Shown in pieces: positions 1 through 8,047 of a stretch of DNA of 64,000 nucleotides (the first letter of the stretch is position 1; each line of letters opens with the position of its first letter). Source of the stretch: Pseudomonas sp. Irchel s3b2. Its GTDB lineage: Bacteria; Pseudomonadota; Gammaproteobacteria; Pseudomonadales; Pseudomonadaceae. The position numbers and the translations under genes were made by a program. The notes beneath the pieces were generated by a model that was not told the origin of the DNA, did not search any database, and was given only the letters and a program-made list of their open reading frames with translations. Where the stretch lies: assembly GCF_900187445.1 (NCBI RefSeq), contig NZ_FYEB01000013.1, positions 104,432 to 168,431 of the forward strand. Direction: 5' to 3'.

Positions 1-80
1 GACTAATAATCTATTGGTTTCGTCGGTAGGATTGTCTCCATCAGATCGCCCGGTGGCGATCCTCACATTGGAGATCCCAC

Positions 81-692
81 ATGAAATTACTGCATATCGA
101 TTCGAGCATTCTGGGTGACAACTCGGCTTCCCGTCAGCTGAGCGGCGAAGTGGTCAAAACCTGGCAAGCCGCCGAGCCTGGTGTTGTAGTGACTTACCGC
201 GACCTGGCCGCCGATTCCATCAGCCATTTCTCCGCCGCCACCCTGGTCGCCGCCGGCACCGCCGCGGAGCTGCGCAACGCCGCGCAACAGCACGAAGCCG
301 ATCTGAGCGCGCAGGCCCTGGCCGAATTCATCGCCGCCGATGCCGTCGTGATTGCCGCGCCGATGTACAACTTCACCATCCCGACTCAACTCAAAGCCTG
401 GATCGACCGCATCGCCGTAGCCGGCCAGACTTTCCGCTACACCGAAGCCGGCCCTGAAGGCCTGTGCGGCGGCAAGAAAGTGGTGATCGTCTCGACTGCC
501 GGTGGTTTGCATGCCGGTCAAGCGACGGGTGTTGCGCACGAAGATTATCTGAAAGTGCTGTTCGGCTTCCTCGGCATCACCGACATCGAGTTTGTCCGCG
601 CCCATGGCCTGGCCTACGGTGATGAAGTGCGCACCAAAGCCATGAGCGACGCTCAGGCGCACATCAGCGAGCAATTGTTCGCCGCCGCGTAA
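81..692 (+). CDS. azoR: FMN-dependent NADH-azoreductase
   Basis: This 203-aa protein is a flavodoxin-fold quinone reductase/azoreductase. The family uses NADH and FMN for two-electron reduction of quinones and azo bonds in the cytoplasm. Family features visible are the N-terminal LLHIDSS strand with SASR (phosphate binding), the PMYNFTIPTQLKAWIDR segment near residues 94-110 and the STAGG loop near residue 139. Length is normal for AzoR. The ATG follows GGAGATCCCAC, a good Shine-Dalgarno (SD). It is transcribed alone and ends before a strong hairpin terminator. Pseudomonads carry several AzoR paralogues with different substrates, so the physiological substrate cannot be assigned. Confidence 0.93.
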   Translation: MKLLHIDSSILGDNSASRQLSGEVVKTWQAAEPGVVVTYRDLAADSISHFSAATLVAAGTAAELRNAAQQHEADLSAQALAEFIAADAVVIAAPMYNFTIPTQLKAWIDRIAVAGQTFRYTEAGPEGLCGGKKVVIVSTAGGLHAGQATGVAHEDYLKVLFGFLGITDIEFVRAHGLAYGDEVRTKAMSDAQAHISEQLFAAA

Positions 693-734
693 GGCTTGCG
701 TAAAGACGTCAAACAGCTCGGGTAATACCCCTGA

Positions 735-779
735 AACTCTGTACTCTGGTCATCGTGATGGCCAGGTACGGAGTTTTTT
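735..779 (+). terminator. Intrinsic terminator after azoR
   Basis: Imperfect hairpin: the arm holding ACTCTGTAC/CTGG pairs with CCAG/GTACGGAGT around a short loop, followed by six T. It lies 43 bases after the azoR stop. Confidence 0.8.
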
Positions 780-862
780 GTTTCTGGCGGTTATCCGTTT
801 CTGGCCCAGGTTATGCAGTCGAGGGCTGACATCTGCGGTCAGGTAACAGGGTGGGGCCTCCC

Positions 863-1900
863 ATGGTGCGTCTTTGTGCAACGCTACTGATTTGTCTGCT
901 GGGCAGTCTGAGTTTGGTGCATGCCGCGTCTGCGCCACATCCTCACTGGAGCGTCGGTCTCCATGAGATGACCTTCCTCGATCCGCTGGACTTGCAGCCG
1001 ATGCGCGCCATCGCCTTTTATCCGTCCAGTGAAAAGGAACATTCCAGCACGCTCGAGGGCTACTCGATCGAAGCCGGTGAAGACACCAAAGTCGCGATCG
1101 GACGTTTCCCGATGCTGATGCTGTCCCACGGCAACACCGGTACCCCGTTGGCCCTGCACGACCTCGCCACCTCATTGGCACGCAAGGGCTTCGTGGTGGT
1201 GGCGGTGATCCATCCCGGCGACAACTCCAAAGACCACAGCCGCCTTGGCACCTTGAGCAACCTTTATGGTCGGCCGATCCAGATTTCCGAAGCCATTACC
1301 GCGACAGTGAGCGACCGGATGCTCGCGCCCTTCGTCAATGCCGAGCAGGTCGGGGTGATTGGCTATTCGGCGGGCGGTGAGACCGCGTTGATCCTGTCCG
1401 GCGCCACCCCGGATCTGAATCGTCTGCGCCGTTATTGCCAGGAACGTCCTGATGACCACGATGCCTGCAACACTCAAGGCGAACTGATCGTCGACCGTGA
1501 TGACTTGCAGCCAGTGGCGGACCCGCGCGTGCATGCCTTGTTGCTGATGGCGCCGCTGAGCCTGAAGTTCGGCCGCCATACCCTGGCCGACGTGCATGTA
1601 CCGGTGCTGCTATACAGCGGCGATGGCGACAAACTAGTGGCGTTCGACAAAAACGCCGCAGCGCTTGCGCGCAAACTGCCGACCGCACCGGACTTCAAAT
1701 TGCTGGCCGGGGCGGGGCACTTCGTGTTCCTGGCGCCCTGCAACGAAGAACAGATCGCCGCCATGCCGGCACTGTGCACCGATGCCGACGGCGTAGACCG
1801 CAAGGACATTCACCGCAGCATGATTTCCGAAGCCGTACGGTTCTTCGCCCATGCCCTGGGCAAGCCCACCCGCGCCGGCATGCAAACCGCGGATCAATAA
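863..1900 (+). CDS. Secreted alpha/beta hydrolase (dienelactone-hydrolase/PAF-acetylhydrolase-like)
   Basis: This 345-aa protein starts at an ATG with a typical signal peptide (MVRLCATLLICLLGSLSLVHA); an upstream in-frame GTG at 851 is less likely. Alpha/beta-hydrolase landmarks are an oxyanion-loop SHGNTG, nucleophile elbow GYSAGGE (Ser), an Asp in SGDGDKLV and a His in GAGHFVF. The layout resembles predicted periplasmic dienelactone hydrolases and PAF-acetylhydrolase-like enzymes, with Ser rather than the Cys of true dienelactone hydrolase. Two Cys-containing segments (YCQERPDDHDAC and PCNEEQ...ALC) could form disulfides, which suits export. Substrate unknown. Single gene, followed by a REP pair. 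Confidence 0.82.
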   Translation: MVRLCATLLICLLGSLSLVHAASAPHPHWSVGLHEMTFLDPLDLQPMRAIAFYPSSEKEHSSTLEGYSIEAGEDTKVAIGRFPMLMLSHGNTGTPLALHDLATSLARKGFVVVAVIHPGDNSKDHSRLGTLSNLYGRPIQISEAITATVSDRMLAPFVNAEQVGVIGYSAGGETALILSGATPDLNRLRRYCQERPDDHDACNTQGELIVDRDDLQPVADPRVHALLLMAPLSLKFGRHTLADVHVPVLLYSGDGDKLVAFDKNAAALARKLPTAPDFKLLAGAGHFVFLAPCNEEQIAAMPALCTDADGVDRKDIHRSMISEAVRFFAHALGKPTRAGMQTADQ

Positions 1901-1913
1901 AAACGCCGCTGCC

Positions 1914-1998
1914 CGTAGGAGCCCGGCTTGCCGGCGAAGGCGGTTTCATGGGCGCTGCATGACGTGAAGCCGCTTTCGCTGGCAAGCCAGCTCCTACG
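1914..1998. repeat. REP pair (GCCGGC-core subtype)
   Basis: Two inverted copies of a Pseudomonas extragenic palindrome: GTAGGAGCCCGGCTTGCCGG on the left and the inverse GGCAAGCCAGCTCCTAC on the right, about 40 bases apart. It fills the gap between the hydrolase and the terminator of the ABC-F gene. Confidence 0.85.
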
Positions 1999-2041
1999 AG
2001 GAGCTGCGCCGCATTCGGATGATCTTTTGATCTTGAAAACC

Positions 2042-2071
2042 AAAAAGCCCCGTCACCAGGACAGGGCTTTT
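2042..2071 (-). terminator. Intrinsic terminator of the ABC-F gene
   Basis: AAAAGCCC pairs with GGGCTTTT around a 13-base loop. On the minus strand the hairpin ends in GGGCTTTTTGG, just past the ABC-F stop. The A/T-flanked stem may also act on the plus strand. Confidence 0.75.
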
Positions 2072-2092
2072 CAATTGAAGCTTGCAGCAGCC

Positions 2093-3682
2093 TTACATCA
2101 ACACACCCTGACTACGCAGGTAGTCGTCATAGGTGCCGCTGAAGTCGATCACGCCGTCGGCGCTCAACTCGATGATTCGTGTAGCCAGGGACGATACGAA
2201 CTCACGGTCGTGGCTGACGAAGATCAGCGTGCCCGGGTAGTTCTCCAGCGCCAGGTTCAGCGCCTCGATGGATTCCATGTCCAAGTGGTTGGTCGGTTCG
2301 TCCATGATTAGCACGTTCGGCTTTTGCAGGATCAGCTTGCCGAACAGCATGCGACCTTGCTCACCACCGGAGATGACCTTGACCGACTTGAGGATCTCGT
2401 CGTTGGAGAACAGCATGCGGCCCAGAGTGCCGCGAACCAGTTGCTCGCCGCCCTGGGTCCACTGACCCATCCAGTCGAACAGGTTGCAGTCGTCTTCGAA
2501 GTCGTGAGCGTGGTCCTGGGCGTAGTAGCCCAGTTCGGCGGCGTCGGTCCATTTCACGGTACCGGCATCCGGAGTCAATTCGTTGACCAGGGTGCGCAGC
2601 AGGGTGGTTTTACCGATACCGTTCGGGCCGATGATCGCCACGCGCTCGCCGGCTTCAACCTGGAAGCTGAAATCCTTGAACAGGGTCTTGCCGTCGAAGC
2701 CTTTGGCCATGCGCTCGACGATGACCGCCTGACGGTGCAGCTTCTTGGTTTGTTCGAAACGGATGAACGGGCTCACACGGCTCGAAGGCTTGACTTCGGC
2801 CAGCTGGATCTTGTCGATCGCCTTGGCGCGGGAGGTCGCTTGCTTGGCTTTCGAGGCGTTGGCCGAGAAGCGGCTGACGAACGATTGCAGTTCCGAGATC
2901 TGTGCTTTCTTCTTGGCGTTGTCCGACAGCAGTTGCTCGCGGGACTGGGTCGCCACGGTCATGTACTCGTCGTAGTTGCCCGGGAACAGGCGCAGTTCGC
3001 CGTAGTCCAGGTCAGCCATGTGGGTGCACACGCTGTTCAGGAAGTGACGGTCGTGGGAGATGATGATCATCAGACTGGAGCGCTGGGTCAGAATGTTTTC
3101 CAGCCAGCGGATGGTGTTGATGTCCAGGTGGTTGGTCGGTTCGTCGAGCAACAATACTTCAGGATCGGAGAACAGCGCCTGCGCCAGCAACACACGCAGC
3201 TTCCAGCCCGGCGACACTTCGCTCATCGGGCCGAAGTGCTGCTCGATGCCGATGCCCAGGCCCAACAGCAATTCACCGGCGCGGGATTCGGCGGTGTAGC
3301 CGTCCATTTCGGCGAATTCGGTTTCCAGCTCGGCCACAGCCATGCCGTCTTCTTCGGTCATTTCCGGCAGCGAGTAGATGCGATCGCGCTCGGCCTTGAC
3401 CTTCCACAGCTCTTCGTGGCCCATGATCACGGTGTCGATCACGGTAAATTCTTCGTAGGCGAACTGGTCCTGGCGCAATTTACCCAGACGCACGTTCGGC
3501 TCGAGCATGACCTGGCCGCCGGACGGCTCGAGGTCGCTACCGAGGATTTTCATGAAGGTCGACTTGCCGCAACCGTTGGCGCCGATCAGGCCGTAGCGGT
3601 TACCGGCGCCGAATTTGACCGAAACGTTTTCGAATAGCGGCTTGGCGCCGAACTGCATCGTGATGTTAGCTGTGGAGATCAA
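2093..3682 (-). CDS. ybiT: ABC-F family ATPase, YbiT-like
   Basis: This 529-aa soluble protein has two ABC ATPase domains in tandem and no membrane segment, as in the ABC-F family that acts on the ribosome. Domain 1 has Walker A GANGCGKST and Walker B VLLLDEPTNHLD, with a degenerate signature SPGWKLR. A charged linker (QISELQSFVSRFSANASKAK, then SRAKAID) is the P-site tRNA interaction motif region. Domain 2 has GPNGIGKTT, signature SGGEQGR and VLIMDEPTNHLD. Length and the C-terminal YDDYLRSQG fit the YbiT branch. Its role is probably translational rather than transport. The gene stands alone, with the integrase remnant directly upstream. Confidence 0.92.
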   Translation of the reverse strand: MISTANITMQFGAKPLFENVSVKFGAGNRYGLIGANGCGKSTFMKILGSDLEPSGGQVMLEPNVRLGKLRQDQFAYEEFTVIDTVIMGHEELWKVKAERDRIYSLPEMTEEDGMAVAELETEFAEMDGYTAESRAGELLLGLGIGIEQHFGPMSEVSPGWKLRVLLAQALFSDPEVLLLDEPTNHLDINTIRWLENILTQRSSLMIIISHDRHFLNSVCTHMADLDYGELRLFPGNYDEYMTVATQSREQLLSDNAKKKAQISELQSFVSRFSANASKAKQATSRAKAIDKIQLAEVKPSSRVSPFIRFEQTKKLHRQAVIVERMAKGFDGKTLFKDFSFQVEAGERVAIIGPNGIGKTTLLRTLVNELTPDAGTVKWTDAAELGYYAQDHAHDFEDDCNLFDWMGQWTQGGEQLVRGTLGRMLFSNDEILKSVKVISGGEQGRMLFGKLILQKPNVLIMDEPTNHLDMESIEALNLALENYPGTLIFVSHDREFVSSLATRIIELSADGVIDFSGTYDDYLRSQGVLM

Positions 3683-3687
3683 TTACT

Positions 3688-3939
3688 TTACCTATCAATG
3701 GGTTGCGAGCTGCGCATTGGGCGCTTGGGCCATTCCTGGGACATTCTGGAGTTTCTCTCCATCTCTTCCCAGTCACCGCTAGTGTTCAACCAGCGCGCAT
3801 AAGTCGAGTGCAGCATCTGGACGCTGTGTCCAAGCTGTTGGGCAATAAAGGCGGGATTCATGCCAGACATTGCGCATATTGTCGCATAAGTGTGACGGCA
3901 GTTGTACGGTGGGCGATAACGTGTCGCCCCTTCTTCAAG
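3688..3939 (-). pseudogene. C-terminal remnant of a tyrosine-recombinase phage/island integrase
   Basis: An open frame of about 83 codons begins right after a stop at 3940-3942 and carries only the catalytic C-terminus of an integrase: YRPPYNCRHTYAT (RxxH-type box), then MNPAFIAQQLGHS (second His) and STYARWLN (tyrosine nucleophile). The N-terminal core-binding region and the first catalytic Arg are absent. An internal ATG at 3868 could make a 60-aa peptide, but this is almost certainly a decayed gene. It ends five bases before the ABC-F start codon, marking an old integration site. No tRNA gene is visible here. Confidence 0.8.
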
Positions 3940-4302
3940 TTATTTTTGTTCAGTGTTGTGTGCGGGACACTTGGCATGGCTCTGGGTAAAGTCGGCAACG
4001 CTTGCCCGGCCAGGTGTGTCTCAGATGGATTGCTGAATGGCCAGCACTTGGTCAGGGTGGGCACCTATTCAGATTCCTCTCTCCGTGTCGCGCATGGCGG
4101 CAAAAGGTGGAGGAGGGGACTATTCTTCTTCGTCAGGGCTTGGGTATTCCGGGTGCGCTGGCGGTTCGCAGACACTGGTTCTCGCCCAAGACGCGCTCCT
4201 CGCCCGCCATTCTCCCGGGAAGCTGTGATTGGATTAGCGGGTTATTCTGGAAAGCAGGCAACATGAGAACGCAAACGGTCTCTCATCATGGATGGGATCA
4301 AA
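3940..4302. other. No gene seen: scar upstream of the integrase remnant
   Basis: About 360 bases between the integrase remnant and the excalibur gene. Frames on both strands lack recognisable domains or convincing ribosome sites. I read it as residue of a decayed integrated element. Confidence 0.4.
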
Positions 4303-4584
4303 ATGAAGCTGATTTTGGTGACGCTTGTTGTTGGTCTGTTGGCTTGGAAGCTTTCCCCTGAGTTACAGTCCTGGGCTGCGGCTCAACTATCGAATCCCAA
4401 AGAGAGCTCTACAGTTGTGACTGCGCCGAAGCCTGTTTCACCTCCATTCAAATGTGATGGGCGCAAATATTGTTCGCAGATGACCTCGTGCGCAGAGGCT
4501 AAAAACTTTCTGCAAAATTGCCCAGGAATGAAAATGGACGGCGATAACGACGCAATCCCCTGTGAGTCGCAGTGGTGCCGATGA
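4303..4584 (+). CDS. Excalibur calcium-binding domain protein, small, membrane-anchored
   Basis: This 93-aa protein has one N-terminal hydrophobic helix (MKLILVTLVVGLLAW) followed by a linker and a C-terminal excalibur domain of about 40 residues. Visible are paired cysteines (FKCDGRKYCSQM, C-A-E-A, NCPGMKMDGD) and the calcium-loop-like DGDNDAIPCE. Excalibur domains resemble the EF-hand loop and are found in extracellular proteins; function here is unknown. I prefer the ATG at 4303 (preceded by GGATGGGAT) to the in-frame ATG at 4288. It lies in the integrase-scar region and may have arrived with that element. Confidence 0.8.
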   Translation: MKLILVTLVVGLLAWKLSPELQSWAAAQLSNPKESSTVVTAPKPVSPPFKCDGRKYCSQMTSCAEAKNFLQNCPGMKMDGDNDAIPCESQWCR

Positions 4585-4647
4585 CTCTTTGCCGCTCAGC
4601 GACAGGCTTAATGGTTTAAATGGAAAAATTTTAAAGGAGAGAGTGCT

Positions 4648-4791
4648 ATGGATAAGGCGTTTCGAAATCCGATTTTTCTGACTGGGCTGCCAATGGCTAT
4701 CTGCGGTCTCGCTATCACTGCGCCTGGTCTATGGATTCCCGGCCTGGGTTTAATGGTGGTCGGCTGGGCAAAGGGGAATAAACGAGCTTGA
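4648..4791 (+). CDS. Small membrane protein (47 aa), unknown function
   Basis: A short gene with a very good SD (AAGGAGAGAG, 4634-4643) ahead of the ATG. The product is almost entirely hydrophobic with two short Gly/Pro-kinked segments (IFLTGLPMAICGLAI and LWIPGLGLMVVGW) and a basic tail KGNKRA, so it should be a hairpin or single-span inner-membrane peptide. It lies 63 bases after the excalibur gene on the same strand and may be co-transcribed. I do not recognise the family. Confidence 0.6.
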   Translation: MDKAFRNPIFLTGLPMAICGLAITAPGLWIPGLGLMVVGWAKGNKRA

Positions 4792-4970
4792 TCGAGCATC
4801 ACGACATGGTTTTTGCGCAAAGCTGGACCGCGCAGATCACCTCTCCAGGCAGTGACTATAAAGTTGTCGCTATCTGCCCGCTGTAAACGACTCGCTGGTA
4901 GCGGTTGAAAGTCTGGCTTTGCCGCACGTTGAACGGCGTGCGACAAGCCGGTGACTGATCAGGTCGAGAC

Positions 4971-5177
4971 TCAGAGCAAGTAGCCAGTGGCTTGTCCGAG
5001 GTGGTTGTCCTGCCCTCCGGTGATGAGGTGCAGTGGAATGTGCTGTTGTTCATCGATAGATGGGATTTCGAAACTTCCCACTATTTGAAGGTGTCGCTCA
5101 CTCAGTCCGGTCGACTCTTCTTCTTTTGCCTTAGCCATTCTCGCGTGGTTCGCTGCGATTTCATTGAGAGTTGACAC
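4971..5177 (-). CDS. Small hypothetical protein (68 aa)
   Basis: A possible minus-strand gene starting at GTG with GGAG seven bases upstream. The N-terminus is helical and charged (EIAANHARMAKAKEEES), followed by a more neutral C-terminus. No family is recognised. It lies in the same accessory stretch. An overlapping plus-strand frame of similar length exists; I prefer this one for its SD and residue composition. Confidence 0.4.
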   Translation of the reverse strand: MSTLNEIAANHARMAKAKEEESTGLSERHLQIVGSFEIPSIDEQQHIPLHLITGGQDNHLGQATGYLL

Positions 5178-5567
5178 GTTACATCTCCGGTGACTGACCA
5201 AGCGTATCGCTGGAGTCCTTAATGTTAATTTAATTGCCGCCGCGTCAGAATTACGTCGTTCTGGGGCTGCTACGTCCGACCGGTGCAAAGCCTACGCCAG
5301 ACATGTTGCGTATTCCGCACCAGATTTTCATATGCGACGAATGGTGGCGTGGCAGGTGGCTACTATCGGGAGAGCGGTTTGTGCACGTTAGATGACCGGC
5401 CGCCCCGCGCTCCTTATAGCGTCGAGGCATTTTCACAGTTGAAGGTTAACCATGGGTTACAAAGTATGGCTAAAATGCCATCTTTCAACCGACACCGACC
5501 GTCGGTATGGCTCAAGGACGCGCCATCGGGAAACAGTTTTGTTCACTTTTGACGTGTGACGATTTTC
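5178..5567. other. Intergenic stretch upstream of lpxO
   Basis: No convincing gene. It holds a short perfect palindrome ACCGACCGTCGGT at 5494-5506 and AT-rich patches around 5440-5480 that probably include the lpxO promoter. Confidence 0.4.
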
Positions 5568-6467
5568 GTGAAACTTATCATTGCTGCTATCTATGTCATC
5601 TCCATCGCGTATGTTCACTTGCGCGGAAAAGTGCGCCACAAATTAGGCCGCCAATTAAGCGACCACTCGACGTTTCTGGCGCCGATCAATTGCTTCCTTT
5701 ATCTGTTCTCGAAAGCGCCCAATAAGCCTTACCTCAATCCAGCGGACTTTCCCGACCTGAGCCCTTTGCAAACTCATTGGGAAGAGATTCGCGCTGAAGG
5801 CCAGAATCTGCTCAAGGCCGGGGAAATCAAGCGTTCGAATCAATACGATGACGTTGGTTTCAACTCGTTTTTTAAAAGTGGCTGGAAGCGTTTTTATCTC
5901 AAGTGGTACGGCGACAGTCACCCGTCGGCCGCAAAGCTTTGCCCGCGCACGACTGAACTGGTGCAAAGCATCGGCTCGATCAAGGCGGCGATGTTCGCCG
6001 AACTGCCGCCGGGTTCGAAGCTGGTCCGTCACCGCGATCCGTATGCCGGTTCGTACCGTTATCACTTGGGACTGGAAACGCCGAACGAGGTCGGTTGCTA
6101 CATCAACGTCGACGGCGAGAACTACCATTGGCGCGATGGCGAGGCGGTGATGTTCGATGAGACCTTCATTCATTACGCCGAAAACACTACTGCGCAGAAC
6201 CGCATCATCCTGTTCTGTGACATTGAGCGGCCGATGAAGTATCGCTGGGCGACGGCGTTCAATCGCTGGTTCAGCCGCACGGTGATGGCGGCGGCGGGCG
6301 CGCCGAACGATGCCGGCGACAAGGTCGGTGGTATCAACCGCTTGTTCGCCAAAATCTACACGATTCGCCTGCGCGGCAAAGCGCTCAAGAAGCGGAACCG
6401 CACCCTCTATTACCTGGAGAAGTGGGCGATTTTTGCCGGGTTGCTGGCGGTTTTTGTTTTGATCTGA
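5568..6467 (+). CDS. lpxO: Lipid A hydroxylase LpxO (aspartyl/asparaginyl beta-hydroxylase family)
   Basis: About 299 aa. This Fe(II)/2-oxoglutarate dioxygenase hydroxylates the secondary acyl chain of lipid A in Pseudomonas and Salmonella. An N-terminal membrane helix (KLIIAAIYVISIAYVHL) and a C-terminal helix (WAIFAGLLAVFVLI) bracket a cytosolic domain with the iron-binding HRD (in VRHRDPYAGS) and a distal His (FIHYAEN), plus the RIILFCD 2-oxoglutarate side. The start is probably the GTG at 5568; an in-frame GTG at 5556 adds four residues. Neither has a clear SD. It is a single-gene unit. Confidence 0.88.
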   Translation: MKLIIAAIYVISIAYVHLRGKVRHKLGRQLSDHSTFLAPINCFLYLFSKAPNKPYLNPADFPDLSPLQTHWEEIRAEGQNLLKAGEIKRSNQYDDVGFNSFFKSGWKRFYLKWYGDSHPSAAKLCPRTTELVQSIGSIKAAMFAELPPGSKLVRHRDPYAGSYRYHLGLETPNEVGCYINVDGENYHWRDGEAVMFDETFIHYAENTTAQNRIILFCDIERPMKYRWATAFNRWFSRTVMAAAGAPNDAGDKVGGINRLFAKIYTIRLRGKALKKRNRTLYYLEKWAIFAGLLAVFVLI

Positions 6468-6489
6468 GGTTTGCGTTGCGGCGTATGAC

Positions 6490-6514
6490 GCCATCGCGAG
6501 CAGGCTCGCGATGG
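6490..6514. repeat. Short extragenic palindrome (REP-like)
   Basis: CATCGCGA and TCGCGATG flank GCAGGC between the convergent lpxO and ku genes. It is a common Pseudomonas repeat core and may help terminate both genes. Confidence 0.7.
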
Positions 6515-6559
6515 GGCCGATATTCACACCACCTGACTCATGGATGTACCAGTGAAGGG

Positions 6560-7432
6560 TCAGCCACTCGACCGTTTCGTGGTTTTTTTCTCCGCAGTAG
6601 ATTTGGCTTTAGTGGCCGGTTTACTGGCCGCTTTACCGCCGCCCTTGCCTCCAAGACTGCGTTTAAGCAGTTCGGTCAGATCGATAACATCCGCCGTCTT
6701 GCGCTCCTCTTCACCGGTAACGGTTTCGACGGCTTCGATCTTGCCTTCATTCGCCTTCTTCTCGACCAGCGCCATGATCTTGTCTTCGAAGCTGTCGCGG
6801 TATTCCTCAGGCGTCCAGTCGGCACTCATGTCCTCCACCAGCCGTTTGGCCATCTCCAGCTCACCTTTGGCCAGATCCGGCTTGGTCACTTCACTGCCCA
6901 GTTCCAGTTGATCAAGGCTGCGCACTTCAGCGGGCCAGCGCAACATCACCAGCACCATGGCTGATTCCAGCGGCATGAGTGCCGCCAAGTGCTGGCGCGA
7001 ATGCAACACCACGCGGGCCAGGGCAACCTTGTCGGTTTTGCTGAGGGTTTCGCGCAACAGCGCATAGACCTTGCCACCGCGTTTGTCCGGCGCCAAATAA
7101 TAAGGCGTGTCGATGTTTTGCAGGGGGATCTGCTCACTGCCGACAAAGGCAAAAATGTCGATGGTCTGGGTCGACAGTGGATGAGCCGAGCGAATCTCCT
7201 CTTCACTGAGCACCACGTAACGTCCCTTTTCGTACTCGATCCCTTTGACGATGTGCTCTTGGGTGACTTCCTTTCCGGTGACCTTGTTAATGCGCTTGTA
7301 GCCGACCGGGTCCATGCTGCGGCTGTCGAGCCAGTTGAAATCGATACCGCGCGAAGACGTCGCTGAGACCAGCGCCACGGGGATGTGCACCAGACCGAAA
7401 CTGATTGCGCCTTTCCAGATTGCCCGTGCCAT
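6560..7432 (-). CDS. ku: Ku protein, non-homologous DNA end joining
   Basis: This 290-aa bacterial Ku homodimerises into a ring on double-strand break ends and recruits LigD. The N-terminus MARAIWKGAISFGLVHIPV is typical, followed by the beta-barrel core (YYLAPDK, AYALLRE-like) and the RWPAEVR region. The C-terminus after residue about 255 is a Lys/Ala/Gly-rich tail (GGKGGGKAASKP), the low-complexity extension that in other Ku proteins tunes DNA binding. No ligD is present in the window. The gene is monocistronic and convergent with lpxO. Confidence 0.95.
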   Translation of the reverse strand: MARAIWKGAISFGLVHIPVALVSATSSRGIDFNWLDSRSMDPVGYKRINKVTGKEVTQEHIVKGIEYEKGRYVVLSEEEIRSAHPLSTQTIDIFAFVGSEQIPLQNIDTPYYLAPDKRGGKVYALLRETLSKTDKVALARVVLHSRQHLAALMPLESAMVLVMLRWPAEVRSLDQLELGSEVTKPDLAKGELEMAKRLVEDMSADWTPEEYRDSFEDKIMALVEKKANEGKIEAVETVTGEEERKTADVIDLTELLKRSLGGKGGGKAASKPATKAKSTAEKKTTKRSSG

Positions 7433-7636
7433 CGTCGTACTCTCGTCAGTCGATTGATGTTCAGGTGACCTGTGGCCAAGGGCAAAAGTTTCAGTCGGCG
7501 GCGGCCCGGTCCTGCGGGCGGATCGGTGGCAGAGTCAACTCGTGTTACATCTTCTGAAAGAGGTTTTAGTTAACAAAACCGAAGTCCGGGCGTAGCGTGG
7601 CGCTATTCACGTTGCACGCTCATTTGGAGAGGTCCC

Positions 7637-7996
7637 ATGAACCGATGTGTGCTCGGCATCATCGTACTGGCATTGAATGGTGTGCTGAGCCCTTTGACTC
7701 TGGCAGACGCCGCATCGCCGTCCTCGCCCTGGCTGCTGGCACAGAACCTGCCGGGCAGCACCCACAACAATCCCTATAACAGCCCGATTCGCCGGGCCAA
7801 TCCCAACAGCATGCAAGGCACGCAACCCAACATCCCGGTAATCCGCGGGCCAGGCACGGTCCCTGTACCACGACCGCCAACACTCGATAACGGCGGTATC
7901 GGTAACCGCTATCCGCAAGATCGACCGGCTCCCACCAGCCAACCGAAATTCATTCCCAATCCACCGCCCCGGGACTCGAACCGCAACTACCGTTGA
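7637..7996 (+). CDS. Small secreted Pro/Asn-rich protein, unknown
   Basis: This 119-aa protein has a signal peptide (MNRCVLGIIVLALNGVLSP...ADA) and a mature part rich in Pro, Asn, Arg and Gly without predicted fold (SPIRRANPNS, VPVPRPP, IPNPPPRDSNRNYR). The ATG follows GGAGAGGTCCC. It lies 51 bases upstream of the aldose dehydrogenase on the same strand and could share its transcript. No function is recognised; it is probably a periplasmic, intrinsically disordered protein. Confidence 0.7.
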   Translation: MNRCVLGIIVLALNGVLSPLTLADAASPSSPWLLAQNLPGSTHNNPYNSPIRRANPNSMQGTQPNIPVIRGPGTVPVPRPPTLDNGGIGNRYPQDRPAPTSQPKFIPNPPPRDSNRNYR

Positions 7997-8047
7997 ACGG
8001 CAGGACAGAGGCCTTGCCAGCCATTTTGACGACAAAAGGAATCGTGC

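Noticed and set aside
2324..3637. Long plus-strand open frame (437 codons) opposite the ABC-F gene
   Set aside because: It is the shadow of a well-conserved ATPase; its translation is low-complexity (rich in Gln, Val and His) with no domain.
3703..4361. Overlapping plus-strand frames across the integrase scar
   Set aside because: They run antisense to the integrase remnant or through non-conserved sequence, without SD or domain.
5283..5552. 89-codon plus-strand frame upstream of lpxO
   Set aside because: No ribosome site, no recognisable domain and irregular composition; more likely the lpxO upstream region.
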